Shown here piece after piece: positions 42,247 to 51,030 of a stretch of 64,000 nt of DNA. The DNA lies in assembly GCA_017538965.1 (NCBI GenBank), contig JAFYHU010000017.1, forward strand, positions 1 through 64,000, in the 5' to 3' direction. The DNA comes from Oscillospiraceae bacterium (GTDB taxonomy: Bacteria > Bacillota > Clostridia > Oscillospirales > Oscillospiraceae). The notes beneath the pieces were generated by a model that did no database searches, was not told where the DNA came from, and was given only the letters and a program-made list of their open reading frames with translations. The translations under genes and the position numbers were made by a program. The number at the start of each line of letters is the position of its first letter. The first letter of the stretch is position 1.

Positions 42247-44448
42247 ATGAAACTGACACAGGAACAGAAAAGCTTTGTGGAGGATCTTCTCTCACGCATG
42301 ACGCTGGACGAGAAGATCGGCCAGATGAATCAGGAGTCACCCTCCATCGTAGGCGGCTTTGACGTACCCTTTTCCGAACTCATTGAGATGATGACCGACG
42401 GCCGCATCTCGCAGGAGGAATTCGGGCGGATCATGGCCAACGCCACGCAGGACTTTCACGAGGACGAGATCCGCGCGGGGCTCGTCGGCAGCATGATGGT
42501 CAACGACCCGCGCAAAAACAACGAGCTGCAGAAAATCGCCGTCGAGGAGAGCCGGCTGGGCATCCCCCTGATTATCGGCTTTGACGTGATCCACGGATTC
42601 CGCAGCGTCTTTCCCATCGCCATCGCCGAAGCCTGCAGCTTCGACGATGCCCTCTTTGAAGAGACCGCGCGCATGGCGGCGGCGGAATCCCGGGCCCACG
42701 GTATCAACTGGAACTTTGCCCCCATGATCGACGCGGCGCGGGATTCCCGCTGGGGCCGCGTATCCGAGGGCCCGGGGGAAGATCCCTTCCTCGGCAGCCG
42801 TTTTGCCCGCGCCAAGATCCGCGGCCTGCAGAACGACCGGAGCAGCCCGCTGAACTATGTGGCCGCCTGCACCAAGCACTATGTGGCCTACGGCGCCTGC
42901 GAAAGCGGCCGCGATTACAACACCGTCTCGATGTCCGTATCCAATCTGTATAACGTCTATCTGCCTGCCTTCCGCGCAGCCATGGATGAGGGCGCGGCGA
43001 CGGTGATGGCGGCCTTCAACGACCTCAACGGCGTGCCCTGCACGGTGAACCGGTGGCTGCTGCGCGAGGTTCTGAAAAAAGACTTCGGACTCGAGGGCTT
43101 CGTAGTCAGCGATGCCAACGCCATCAGAGAATGCGTCACCCACGGCATCGCCGCGGACGACCGCGATGCGGGCGTTCAGGCTGCCCTGGCCGGCATGGAC
43201 ATGGATATGGGCACCCATATCTATAAGGATTTCCTGAAGGCCGAAGTGGAGAAAGGGACCGTGCCGATGACCGTCATCGACGAGGCCGTGCGCCGCATCC
43301 TTTCCGTCAAGGTCTGGCTCGGCCTGTTCGAAAACCCCTACGTGCCGGAAGCGCTGATCGAGGCCTATGAAAAGAGCCTGCCCGAGAAGCATGTTGCCCT
43401 CTGCCGCCGGGCGGCGGAAGAATCGATGGTCCTGCTGAAGAACGAGGGCGGGATCCTGCCGCTCCGGCGCGGACAGAAGATCAGCCTGGTCGGCAGGCTG
43501 GCCGACGACGCCAATGAGGTCTGCGGCGCCTGGGCCATGGCCTGGAAGCCGGAGGACTGCGTCTCGATTCTGACCGGTCTGAAGGAAGCCGGCGCCGATG
43601 TGTGCTACTACCCCTGCGGAGGACCGGAGGGCGATATCAATCTTGAGGAGGCCGACCGGGCCTGCCTCGAGGGCGACGTGATCGTTGCCGTGGTCGGCGA
43701 GACCGATGCCATGTCCGGCGAGGCAAGCTCGAAAGCGGAGATCTCGCTGCCAGGCGGCCAGCGTGCACTGCTTGAGCGGCTGCTTCAATCCGGCAAGCCG
43801 GTGGTCACCGTCCTGATGAACGGGCGCCCGCTGGCACTGGGCTGGGAGGCCGAACACATGCCGGCGATTCTCGAGGCCTGGCACCTCGGCATCCGGATGG
43901 GCGATGCCGTGGCGGCGGCGCTGCTCGGCGACGTCAACCCCGCGGGCAAGCTCTCGTCGTCCTTCCCGTCCGTGACCGGGCAGTGCCCGGTGTATTACAA
44001 TCACCCCAGCACCGGCCGCCCCGGCAGCAAGAGCAAGTTTACCTCGCGCTATCTGGACGCGCCCTGGGATTCCCTCTTCCCCTTCGGCCACGGCCTGAGC
44101 TATACGAGCTTTACGTATGAAGACCTGCGGGTTGGGGAACGCGGCGAAGAACTGGAGATCGCCATTCGGCTGAAGAACACCGGCGAGCGGGAGGGCACGG
44201 AAATTGCCCAGCTCTACATGCAGGACGTGACAGCCAGCCTCGTCCGCCCGGTGAAGGAACTCAAGGACTACTGCAGAGTAACGCTCAGCCCCGGTGAGGA
44301 GCGGGAGATTCGCTTTACGCTGAAAAAGAAAGACATGGGCTTCTACGACAACGCCGGCCGGTATTTGCTGGAAGACGGTCTCTTCCGCCTCTTCGTCGGC
44401 ACCAGCAGCCGCGACTGCCTGATGCAGGAGATCGAACTGAAATTCTGA
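42247..44448 (+). CDS. glycoside hydrolase family 3 beta-glycosidase
   Basis: A 733-residue GH3 enzyme. The N-terminal barrel carries the nucleophile D289 in FVVSDANAI (most members have SDW). The (alpha/beta)6 domain follows (from about 400), then a fibronectin-III-like C-terminal domain (GTEIAQLYMQD). Cytoplasmic. Likely beta-glucosidase or beta-xylosidase. The ATG at 42247 follows AGGAGA; TTG at 42226 overlaps the GH43 stop. Last gene of the operon. Confidence 0.9.
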   Translation: MKLTQEQKSFVEDLLSRMTLDEKIGQMNQESPSIVGGFDVPFSELIEMMTDGRISQEEFGRIMANATQDFHEDEIRAGLVGSMMVNDPRKNNELQKIAVEESRLGIPLIIGFDVIHGFRSVFPIAIAEACSFDDALFEETARMAAAESRAHGINWNFAPMIDAARDSRWGRVSEGPGEDPFLGSRFARAKIRGLQNDRSSPLNYVAACTKHYVAYGACESGRDYNTVSMSVSNLYNVYLPAFRAAMDEGAATVMAAFNDLNGVPCTVNRWLLREVLKKDFGLEGFVVSDANAIRECVTHGIAADDRDAGVQAALAGMDMDMGTHIYKDFLKAEVEKGTVPMTVIDEAVRRILSVKVWLGLFENPYVPEALIEAYEKSLPEKHVALCRRAAEESMVLLKNEGGILPLRRGQKISLVGRLADDANEVCGAWAMAWKPEDCVSILTGLKEAGADVCYYPCGGPEGDINLEEADRACLEGDVIVAVVGETDAMSGEASSKAEISLPGGQRALLERLLQSGKPVVTVLMNGRPLALGWEAEHMPAILEAWHLGIRMGDAVAAALLGDVNPAGKLSSSFPSVTGQCPVYYNHPSTGRPGSKSKFTSRYLDAPWDSLFPFGHGLSYTSFTYEDLRVGERGEELEIAIRLKNTGEREGTEIAQLYMQDVTASLVRPVKELKDYCRVTLSPGEEREIRFTLKKKDMGFYDNAGRYLLEDGLFRLFVGTSSRDCLMQEIELKF

Positions 44449-44547
44449 TCTCATGCGAACAGAAAAACAGGAAGATTGTGGAACCGGCTTTGTCGGGATA
44501 GGGTGCTTTTGCAAGGGTTGCCACTTTAACACGAAAAAACGAAAACC

Positions 44548-44609
44548 GAGGCTGCCTTTCGGCAGCCTCACTTCATTCAAACCGCGATACACGGTTGGTT
44601 AAAAACAAA
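44548..44609. repeat. flanking repeat, left copy (terminator-containing)
   Basis: GAGGCTGCC (44548-44556) and GGCAGCCTC (44561-44569) form a hairpin; the sequence continues with AAACCGCGATACACGGTTGG. A 45-base core is identical to 49113-49157. On the minus strand the hairpin is followed by a U-rich tail, so it can terminate the minus genes. No gene lies between 44449 and 44714. Confidence 0.8.
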
Positions 44610-44632
44610 TCTATCTTGCGAAGCTATTTGAT

Positions 44633-44694
44633 ACAATTTACGATGAACCCAAAAAGTGCACCCGACCAAAAAAACCGGGTGCACAATTTACGAT
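44633..44694. repeat. hairpin flanked by 12-base direct repeats
   Basis: ACAATTTACGAT occurs at 44633-44644 and 44683-44694, enclosing GTGCACCCG (44656-44664) and CGGGTGCAC (44676-44684). Looks like the scar of a small rearrangement or a recombination site. Confidence 0.5.
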
Positions 44695-44714
44695 AGCCCG
44701 GAAACGGGCATTAA

Positions 44715-44927
44715 TCAATATACTCTGATTCCACTAACCATAATATTTGTTTCGTCAATCACAATGCAGATTTTAGTTCCGTCAAATGATTCCTTTGCCA
44801 ACTGATTATAATTTATATATGTGTATATGTTCATATATGAAGCATCGGCTTTGGACTTATCAACATCGTAATAGTTCTGCCACGGCTTATCGACAGATGG
44901 GTATCCTGTCTGTATGGAAGAGAGCAT
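44715..44927 (-). pseudogene. collapsed AMP-ligase remnant (N- and C-terminal ends only)
   Basis: A 70-codon ORF. Its start (TGYPSVDKPWQNYY) matches the first residues of the full AMP-ligase at 45808-47784 (TGYPHIDMPWLKYY), and its end (VIDETNIMVSGIRVY) matches that protein's end (VDIDETNLSLGGISIY). About 590 central residues are missing while the frame is kept, so it is an internal deletion of a second ligase copy; it may still be translated. Confidence 0.6.
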
Positions 44928-44952
44928 AGCTGGTCTTCCTCCATGTCAAGTA

Positions 44953-45714
44953 TTATTGCTGAGCGTTGTCATCGGCTTCAGAAGCTATGCGCACATACGG
45001 AATAACCATTCGCATACCGGTTTGTTTATATACGTTATAGTAAAGCACGGAATGTGGGAGACCATCTTCATCATGCCCTATGGCAGAGCCGGCAAAAGTA
45101 AATTTGTATCTCGAATCCGTAGAATCCATTTCCTCTTCAAACGAAGAAATATCTTCAGTCCGTGTGATGTACTCCCAGCCCCCGCTAAGCAGTTCGAGAT
45201 CTTCATCAAATGAGCCATCTGCTTCCATCTTTTCTCTGATTTCAAGTAACTGAAATAGATAGTCCTTCGATGGAATAGTTGCACCAATATGCGTTTGCAG
45301 GAGAATATATTCATTTCTTAAGGCATCCTTCGACCCAAGTTCTGCTGATTTTTCGAAGTATTTCAATATGTTTTTGTAATACTCTGGATCGTTATTTTCA
45401 GGGTCCGAGTTTGTTGCTAATATGTACCCTATATTGTTATAAGCCTTAGCCAAATGGTCACCTCTGCTGCTTGTGGATATCCAGTACCAGTATAGGCTTT
45501 CCGGATAATCACCTATATCAAGACAAAAGTCAGCAAGCTTAACCTGTGATTTCACATTGCCTGCTTCCGCCCTGGCTCGAAGATTCTTATTCCATGGAAT
45601 AAATGACCAACTGGTCACGAGAAGTGCCAGAAAAGCAACAACAAGTGCTGCAAAAGCTATTCTGTTGCTTGTTGCGTTGCCGTTGAGTGATTGCGTAGAT
45701 TGTTTCTGGCTCAT
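44953..45714 (-). CDS. membrane-anchored Sel1/TPR-like protein
   Basis: A 253-residue protein with one N-terminal membrane helix (about 18-40) and a helical repeat region (residues 46-130; GNVKSQVKLADFCLDIGDYP, LAKAYNNIGYILA, FEKSAELGSKDAL), a Sel1/TPR pattern. The rest is not recognised. Base composition is AT-rich like the rest of the island. Probably a scaffold or binding protein encoded with the AMP-ligase. Confidence 0.7.
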   Translation of the reverse strand: MSQKQSTQSLNGNATSNRIAFAALVVAFLALLVTSWSFIPWNKNLRARAEAGNVKSQVKLADFCLDIGDYPESLYWYWISTSSRGDHLAKAYNNIGYILATNSDPENNDPEYYKNILKYFEKSAELGSKDALRNEYILLQTHIGATIPSKDYLFQLLEIREKMEADGSFDEDLELLSGGWEYITRTEDISSFEEEMDSTDSRYKFTFAGSAIGHDEDGLPHSVLYYNVYKQTGMRMVIPYVRIASEADDNAQQ

Positions 45715-45807
45715 TGATATCTTATCTCCTTGCTATGTCGGGATCAGCCATTTGAGTCCCCCTTATTAATTTCTTCCAATGTATGGTAGCCGACTTTAAG
45801 CATTATT

Positions 45808-47784
45808 TCACTTTTTCGTTTTACTGTTCCTATATATTGATATCCCACCAAGGCTTAGGTTGGTCTCATCAATGTCAACATTGATTTCATTGCCATCCAG
45901 CTCAATTTGTGATAGCAGCTTAAAATCGACCTTATTGTTTTTCGTTTGCGGTAATTCTTTATAGAACTTGAACTTTGATGGCATCTGCCTTGACACAGAT
46001 GTTTCGTTCTCGCTCAGCCGATGAATAATATCTTCAACTATTCTGACCTCATCACGATCTTCAATCAAGTCGGTGTTCAGTTGGATATGTGCAATAGGCA
46101 TGATTCCATTTTTTATGGCATCAAAATAGCCTGTAATAACACAATTCTGGATGTACGAGATAGACTCAAAAACACGCTCTACTTCGCGAGGTTTATATTT
46201 AAATCCATCAAAACGTGCAAACGTCCTGTCTCTCCGTTCATCAAACCTAAAAATGCCAGATCTATTCATGGTGACAATATCTTTGGTCCTTATATAGTCT
46301 TTGCCATCCATTGTAAAGTGTTCCACAATGGTTTCGCCATTCATTTTTCCATGTGTAATTGCTGGGGACGACACGACATTTTCGCCTGTTAGATACTCTT
46401 CCCCTTCCTCGAACTTTAATGGCACCAATCTGTCTGTTATATCAGGATCAACGATACCGTATACTACACCGGGCAATGGTATACCGATGGTTTCTGGCTC
46501 TCCATATTCGCCGGTTGCGAAGCACATACACCCGGCTGTTTCGCTCATTCCATGGCCCTTCTCGATAATTGCTTTACTACCATTCTCAATAAGGTACTGT
46601 TTGAGACGGACTTCTGTTGCTCTATTCATTGTATCTCCGCCAAACATCACCTTACGGATTCCATATATATCAGCCTTTTTCAGATAATAGCAATCAGGCA
46701 GTCCTCCTGCCCATGCAGGGGCAGTCATAAGAATATTGGGCTTGTATTTCTTTACCAAATAACCGAATTCCCCGATTTGAAACTCAGGGACCACAAAGGA
46801 GTGAGCCAAAGAAACCTTATTCAGCAGCATGTTGTCACACAAGCCGAAAGGAGCAAAATAGGGCAATTCTTGAACGACCCTCTCACCAGGCTTAAATAAG
46901 ACCTTCCCATAGAACAGGTGCTGCATGGCAGCAATTAAATTGGCGTTTGATAGCTCAATGGGTTTCGGCAAGGACCCGCTCGTTCCGGAAGTATGACCTG
47001 TATATACAATTTGATCCGAATCACTATCTTTGGTGAACGACATGCCCTTAGAATCCCGGAGCAAATCGAGGTAATTAACTATCCGGAGTGGAGACGCCGC
47101 AATAGTTTTCTTTAGAGCTTCACCGACGGATTTGCTTTCTTTGACCATTCTAAGAACAATGTCAACCGCCGAAAGCCGATTAATACTTTCTCCCTTGGAT
47201 CGGTGGTTTTTTATTCTATTATAGTTCACTAGATCGTTTATATAATCCAGCTTTCCTCTTAGCGTCATATCGTCCATTGCGCTCAGAACAACAATCTCTT
47301 CTATTCCGAGATCTTTCAATTCGTTTTCGATATAGCAAAGAGTAGCAATGTATACCCGATCTAGTGCAAGGATACTCTTGGGCCGTTCCCTTTTGAATAT
47401 CTCCAGCTGCTTTCTTGCGCTTGCTTTCATATCCATAGAATCTGGCCTTGGATCAATAAAATCCAAATGAGCACCCATTTGAGCAGCGCCAAAAAACAAC
47501 TGGTTGATGCTCGGCATATTTGGAACCATGCACAGAATCTTGTCGTTCTTATGGATTCCTAAACCTTGTAAAGCGCGGGATGCATCATTGATTCTTTCAA
47601 TGGATTCGGCGTATGTGTAATCGCGGGTGTAGTAAGTGTCATCGATCATATCTTCGTGTCCGATGCTTTTACCATACACGTAATCCGTAATGTTTCCAGT
47701 CGGATACTCAACAGTGATTTCTTTCCCGTAATACTTCAACCACGGCATATCAATATGCGGGTAGCCAGTCAGTTTTGCCTCCAT
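45808..47784 (-). CDS. AMP-binding enzyme (acyl-CoA synthetase/ligase family)
   Basis: A 658-residue adenylate-forming enzyme. The phosphate loop is YTGHTSGTSGSLPKPIELSN (core TSGTSGSLPK), followed by GMSETAG (A5) and DERRDRTFARFDGFKYKPRE (A8 region). The C-terminal Lys lies in TKNNKVDF. Such enzymes activate a carboxylic acid as an acyl-adenylate; the acid is unknown. AAGGAGAGC precedes the ATG. AT-rich codons distinguish it from neighbours. A collapsed paralogue lies 0.9 kb downstream. Confidence 0.83.
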   Translation of the reverse strand: MEAKLTGYPHIDMPWLKYYGKEITVEYPTGNITDYVYGKSIGHEDMIDDTYYTRDYTYAESIERINDASRALQGLGIHKNDKILCMVPNMPSINQLFFGAAQMGAHLDFIDPRPDSMDMKASARKQLEIFKRERPKSILALDRVYIATLCYIENELKDLGIEEIVVLSAMDDMTLRGKLDYINDLVNYNRIKNHRSKGESINRLSAVDIVLRMVKESKSVGEALKKTIAASPLRIVNYLDLLRDSKGMSFTKDSDSDQIVYTGHTSGTSGSLPKPIELSNANLIAAMQHLFYGKVLFKPGERVVQELPYFAPFGLCDNMLLNKVSLAHSFVVPEFQIGEFGYLVKKYKPNILMTAPAWAGGLPDCYYLKKADIYGIRKVMFGGDTMNRATEVRLKQYLIENGSKAIIEKGHGMSETAGCMCFATGEYGEPETIGIPLPGVVYGIVDPDITDRLVPLKFEEGEEYLTGENVVSSPAITHGKMNGETIVEHFTMDGKDYIRTKDIVTMNRSGIFRFDERRDRTFARFDGFKYKPREVERVFESISYIQNCVITGYFDAIKNGIMPIAHIQLNTDLIEDRDEVRIVEDIIHRLSENETSVSRQMPSKFKFYKELPQTKNNKVDFKLLSQIELDGNEINVDIDETNLSLGGISIYRNSKTKK

Positions 47785-47838
47785 TATATGCTCTCCTTAT
47801 GTAAGAAATAAGAAAACTCCATTCATTATTTAATGGCT

Positions 47839-47984
47839 CTGTTCCGGAAGGTAGACAATACGGTACAGCAAAAAAAGCATGAAACGAAAGCGCAGCACGC
47901 CTTCGAATCATGCTTTTTTGTGCGTTCTGCTCGGATAATCCGATTATATCAAAACTGTTTCATATTGTCTACCTTCTGAAACAG
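47839..47984. terminator. stem-loop within 22-base imperfect inverted repeats
   Basis: GGAAGGTAGACAATA at 47846-47860 is mirrored, as TATTGTCTACCTTC, in the end of the recombinase gene (47963-47976). Between them GCAAAAAAAGCATGA (47868-47882) and TCATGCTTTTTTGTGC (47908-47923) form a terminator for the recombinase gene. Confidence 0.65.
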
Positions 47985-48585
47985 GGTTTTTCTGCGTCCA
48001 GGCAAGATAATGCCTGTAGAACGTGGTGTGGCTCATGTTGAGAGTCCTGGCGGCATCGCGTGTTGAAAGCTTGCCGAAACGACACTGAACACAGATGCTC
48101 TCAAACTCTTCTGGCAATGGGGCGACATTTCTGCCAAAGTGCTTTCCTTTCGCCTTTGCAGCTGCGATGCCTTCCGCCTGCCGCTGGTGGATGGATTCTC
48201 GCTCGGTTTGGGCGAAATAGGCCATGATCTGTAGAACCATGTCCGCGATAAAGGTCCCTGTCAGGTTTCCATTCTTCGCCCGGGTATCGAGGAGGTCCAT
48301 ATCGAGCACGAGGATGTCTGCGCCGATGTCTTTTGTAATGTTCTGCCATTGGATAAGAATATCTTTGTAGTTCCGGCCCAGGCGGTCCACGCTCTTCAGG
48401 ATTAGAAGGTCGCCAGCCTTGAGCTGTTTCAGCATTTTCTGATAGGCGGGGCGGTCGAAGTCTTTGCCGGACTGGTAATCGCAAAAGATATTCTTCTTCG
48501 GAATGTTGTACGGTTCCAGCGCCGCGAGCTGCCGGTCGATGTTCTGCTCCCTGGTTGAAACCCGAACATATGCGTAATTTGCCAT
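47944..48585 (-). CDS. serine recombinase (resolvase/invertase family)
   Basis: A 213-residue small serine recombinase. Catalytic Ser10 in YVRVSTREQN, the RLGRNYKDIL helix, TERESIHQRQAEGI and a C-terminal HTH (LSTRDAARTLNMSHTTFYRH). The ATG at 48585 follows AGGAGGT; a longer frame starts at 48618. Small resolvases act on plasmid or transposon sites, so this marks the island as mobile-element derived. Divergent from the XRE gene with shared operators. Confidence 0.9.
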   Translation of the reverse strand: MANYAYVRVSTREQNIDRQLAALEPYNIPKKNIFCDYQSGKDFDRPAYQKMLKQLKAGDLLILKSVDRLGRNYKDILIQWQNITKDIGADILVLDMDLLDTRAKNGNLTGTFIADMVLQIMAYFAQTERESIHQRQAEGIAAAKAKGKHFGRNVAPLPEEFESICVQCRFGKLSTRDAARTLNMSHTTFYRHYLAWTQKNPVSEGRQYETVLI

Positions 48586-48650
48586 TGTTTTACCTCCTGC
48601 GTTTGTGGTTTCAACCATTATCTACAGCAGGCAAAACGGTACACCAGTAT

Positions 48651-48764
48651 TACCTTTGCAAAGGTATTCCCATTATAGCTAAATTTTCAAGCGGAGTCAA
48701 CTATGCAAAGGTAAGTTTCGCGGGGTTCGTCTGCTATCATATTCCTAACTTTACAAAGGTAAGA
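48651..48764. promoter_or_regulatory. operator array between recombinase and XRE gene
   Basis: TACCTTTGCAAAGGTA (48651-48666) is a perfect palindrome. Half-site copies GCAAAGGTAAG (about 48705-48715) and ACAAAGGTAAG (about 48753-48763) lie closer to the XRE start. Likely bound by the XRE protein. Confidence 0.65.
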
Positions 48765-48785
48765 ATGTGACGCAGGAGAACCCCT

Positions 48786-49031
48786 ATGCAATATCATGAA
48801 CTGTTTGCACTACGTATCCGGCAGTTATGCAAAGAACATGGCATAACAGTCAATCGGCTGGCGACGCTGAGCGGTCTGAAACAATCAACCATTGACAATA
48901 TCATCCGGGGAACAAGTAAGAATCCGAAGGTACACACACTTCATCAGATTGCAGTGACCTTTAACATGACGCTGAGCGAGTTTCTGGATTTCCCGGAGCT
49001 GAATGAATACCCGATTGATGATGAAGAATAA
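48786..49031 (+). CDS. XRE/Cro-family regulator
   Basis: An 81-residue single HTH protein (ITVNRLATLSGLKQSTIDNI, residues 20-39) with an acidic tail. AGGAGA before the ATG. Probably represses itself and the recombinase through the TACCTTTGCAAAGGTA operators. A terminator follows. Confidence 0.85.
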   Translation: MQYHELFALRIRQLCKEHGITVNRLATLSGLKQSTIDNIIRGTSKNPKVHTLHQIAVTFNMTLSEFLDFPELNEYPIDDEE

Positions 49032-49034
49032 AGA

Positions 49035-49080
49035 CAGGGATTCGACTAGAGAAAGCTGAATCCCTGCCGTGCTTTTCTTC
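49035..49080 (+). terminator. terminator after XRE gene
   Basis: CAGGGATTC (49035-49043) pairs with GAATCCCTG (49058-49066); tail GCTTTTCTTCG. Confidence 0.7.
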
Positions 49081-49099
49081 GTTGATAAAAAAGGTGAAT

Positions 49100-49163
49100 G
49101 AGGCTGCCGAGAGGCAGCCTCACTTCATTCAAACCGCGATACACGGTTGGTTAAAAAACAAAA
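49100..49163. repeat. flanking repeat, right copy
   Basis: GAGGCTGCC (49100-49108) and GGCAGCCTC (49113-49121) hairpin plus the same 45-base core as at 44561-44605. It includes the stop codon and acts as terminator of the HTH-AAA-PDDEXK gene (minus-strand tail ATTCACCTTTTTTATC). Confidence 0.8.
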
Positions 49164-51010
49164 CTGTTCGTTTTTACTTCTACGGATTTTCCGGAAAACG
49201 CTATTCCGTATTTGATTATTTTCTTAACTCCGCGATCTTCAAGCTCCCGTGTGTAATTCTGCCTGTCAATCTGGGCGATGGCTTCCTCGGCTATCACTGG
49301 CAGGTCTTTCTTTTCAGAAGCAGGAACGGATTTGAACTCCATCACAATTCCCGGAAGCATCCTTTCCTTCGGTTCCATCTGAAGGTCAAATCGTCCGTCT
49401 CCGGACTCGCGGTTTGAGCGGATATAGTATTTCGAAGAGAGACTTGCAACCAATCCCAGCATCATTCCGTGGTAAAATCCCTCAGATGCTCCGTCAAAAG
49501 CGGAAATGCAGCTGATCATATAATCCCGCAGTGCTTTTTCCAGCCGTTTTCCATCCCCGAGATAGATTGCTTTCTCAAGTTCCGGGATCACTCCGCCTGT
49601 CGACCGTGTTTTCATCCATCCCAGGACTTCTGTGTTATAAACTCTGCGGATTTCCATGTTTGGGATTCTGAGTGCGGCAAATGTCCCGAACTCCGTCTCT
49701 TCTGTATCAGAGGACAATGTAAGGTAGCCCGCAAGAAGAAGAAAACTGAAAACCGTATCCGCACCGTCTGACATTTGGGGATAAACAACTTCCATGTTCA
49801 ATGCGGCATGGATTTCTTCATCCTGCATGATACGGGTCAGTTGATCGGATACCTCCGGCGTCAGATCCTGCAGTATTTCCCGGATAATCTCATTGTCACT
49901 TGTGTTTGCCCAGAAAGCCTTTGCCTGCCCGTCATTTGCAAAGTAACCCGTTACTGACCATGGATTGTAGATTTCCGATTTTCCGAAACGGTATCCATCA
50001 TACCATCTGCGAATTTCCTGCATTCCGTCAGATTTTCCGTAATAGTCTGCCATTTCCTGGACTTCATCACCGGTAAATCCAAAGCAGCTGCTGTATTTAT
50101 CGTCAAGAACAGTATTAACGGTCAGATTGTTTAATCCGCTGAACAGGTTTTCCTTGGAGACGCGCATGATTCCTGTCAACACACCAAATGCCAGATCCGG
50201 ATTGTCCTTTAATCCGCCGGACAGGAAGTTGCGCATAAATGCAATCACGTCCTGATAAAAACCCCTGGTATAGCCGTGCTGAATGGGCGTATCATACTCA
50301 TCAATGAGAATAACAACATTCCTTCTGTGATGCACGGCAAGCATACGGGTCAGATTCAGAAGGGCACGGCTGTATTCCACATCAGTGAGGGTGCCTTTTT
50401 CCATTCGAAGGAGGTAATCCTTATCGTCAGCTCCCAGCATATCGCTTTTCGGTAATTCAGGGTGACGTTTATATTCGTCCTTCAGGATAAGGCGTATCGC
50501 TTCCAGCGAATCCTGCCAATTATCAAATTTGATATCCTTAAATGTGAGCATGATTACAGGGTATGTTCCCTGCAGCGATCGATACTTCTGCCCGCATTGC
50601 CAGATCTTCTTGTCAGCAAAGTATTTTGAAGTATCTTCATCCGTCTTCTCAAAGAAGGTCTTGAGCATGTTGATTGCCAGGGTCTTGCCAAATCTGCGCG
50701 GGCGTGTAAACAGGGTAACCATGTTGTGATCATCGACCAGATCACGAATCAGCAATGTCTTATCAACATAGTAACACTCGCTGGAGATTTCAACATAGGA
50801 GGTGTTCCCAACGGCGCATGGCAGCAGAGAACCACTCATCCCTGCAGCCCCCATATAAGCACGTACAGATTCTTCCGGAATTTTCCAATTCCGGCCGTCC
50901 TGAACTGCACCGTTAAACTTCCCTTCATGGCAGAGTCCCACAACCCGTCGCGTTGTCATGTGAAGCATCTCCGCAGCCTTGGAAGTGCCAATGTAATCGA
51001 TTCTGTCCAT
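49151..51010 (-). CDS. HTH domain - AAA-ATPase-like - PD-(D/E)XK nuclease-like protein, copy 2
   Basis: A 619-residue paralogue of the 17.7 kb gene with the same order: HTH (GTSKAAEMLHMTTRRVVGLC, 8-27; ending GRNWKIPEESV), AAA-ATPase_like (CYYVDKTLLIRDLV; RPRRFGKTLAINML; VILIDEYDTPIQHGY) and PDDEXK_9 (RSNRESGDGRFDLQMEP; GIVMEFKSV). The ATG at 51010 follows AGGAGGG. The stop lies inside the flanking repeat. Codon use is more AT-rich than in copy 1. Function unknown. Confidence 0.8.
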   Translation of the reverse strand: MDRIDYIGTSKAAEMLHMTTRRVVGLCHEGKFNGAVQDGRNWKIPEESVRAYMGAAGMSGSLLPCAVGNTSYVEISSECYYVDKTLLIRDLVDDHNMVTLFTRPRRFGKTLAINMLKTFFEKTDEDTSKYFADKKIWQCGQKYRSLQGTYPVIMLTFKDIKFDNWQDSLEAIRLILKDEYKRHPELPKSDMLGADDKDYLLRMEKGTLTDVEYSRALLNLTRMLAVHHRRNVVILIDEYDTPIQHGYTRGFYQDVIAFMRNFLSGGLKDNPDLAFGVLTGIMRVSKENLFSGLNNLTVNTVLDDKYSSCFGFTGDEVQEMADYYGKSDGMQEIRRWYDGYRFGKSEIYNPWSVTGYFANDGQAKAFWANTSDNEIIREILQDLTPEVSDQLTRIMQDEEIHAALNMEVVYPQMSDGADTVFSFLLLAGYLTLSSDTEETEFGTFAALRIPNMEIRRVYNTEVLGWMKTRSTGGVIPELEKAIYLGDGKRLEKALRDYMISCISAFDGASEGFYHGMMLGLVASLSSKYYIRSNRESGDGRFDLQMEPKERMLPGIVMEFKSVPASEKKDLPVIAEEAIAQIDRQNYTRELEDRGVKKIIKYGIAFSGKSVEVKTNSFVF

Positions 51011-51030
51011 CGCAAACGCCCTCCTGTTGA

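Noticed and set aside
42337..44592. 751-codon minus-strand ORF
   Set aside because: Lies opposite the GH3 gene; no recognisable domain and biased composition.
44548..44609. terminator of the plus-strand glycoside operon
   Set aside because: The U-rich tail is on the minus strand; plus-strand termination here is possible but not supported.
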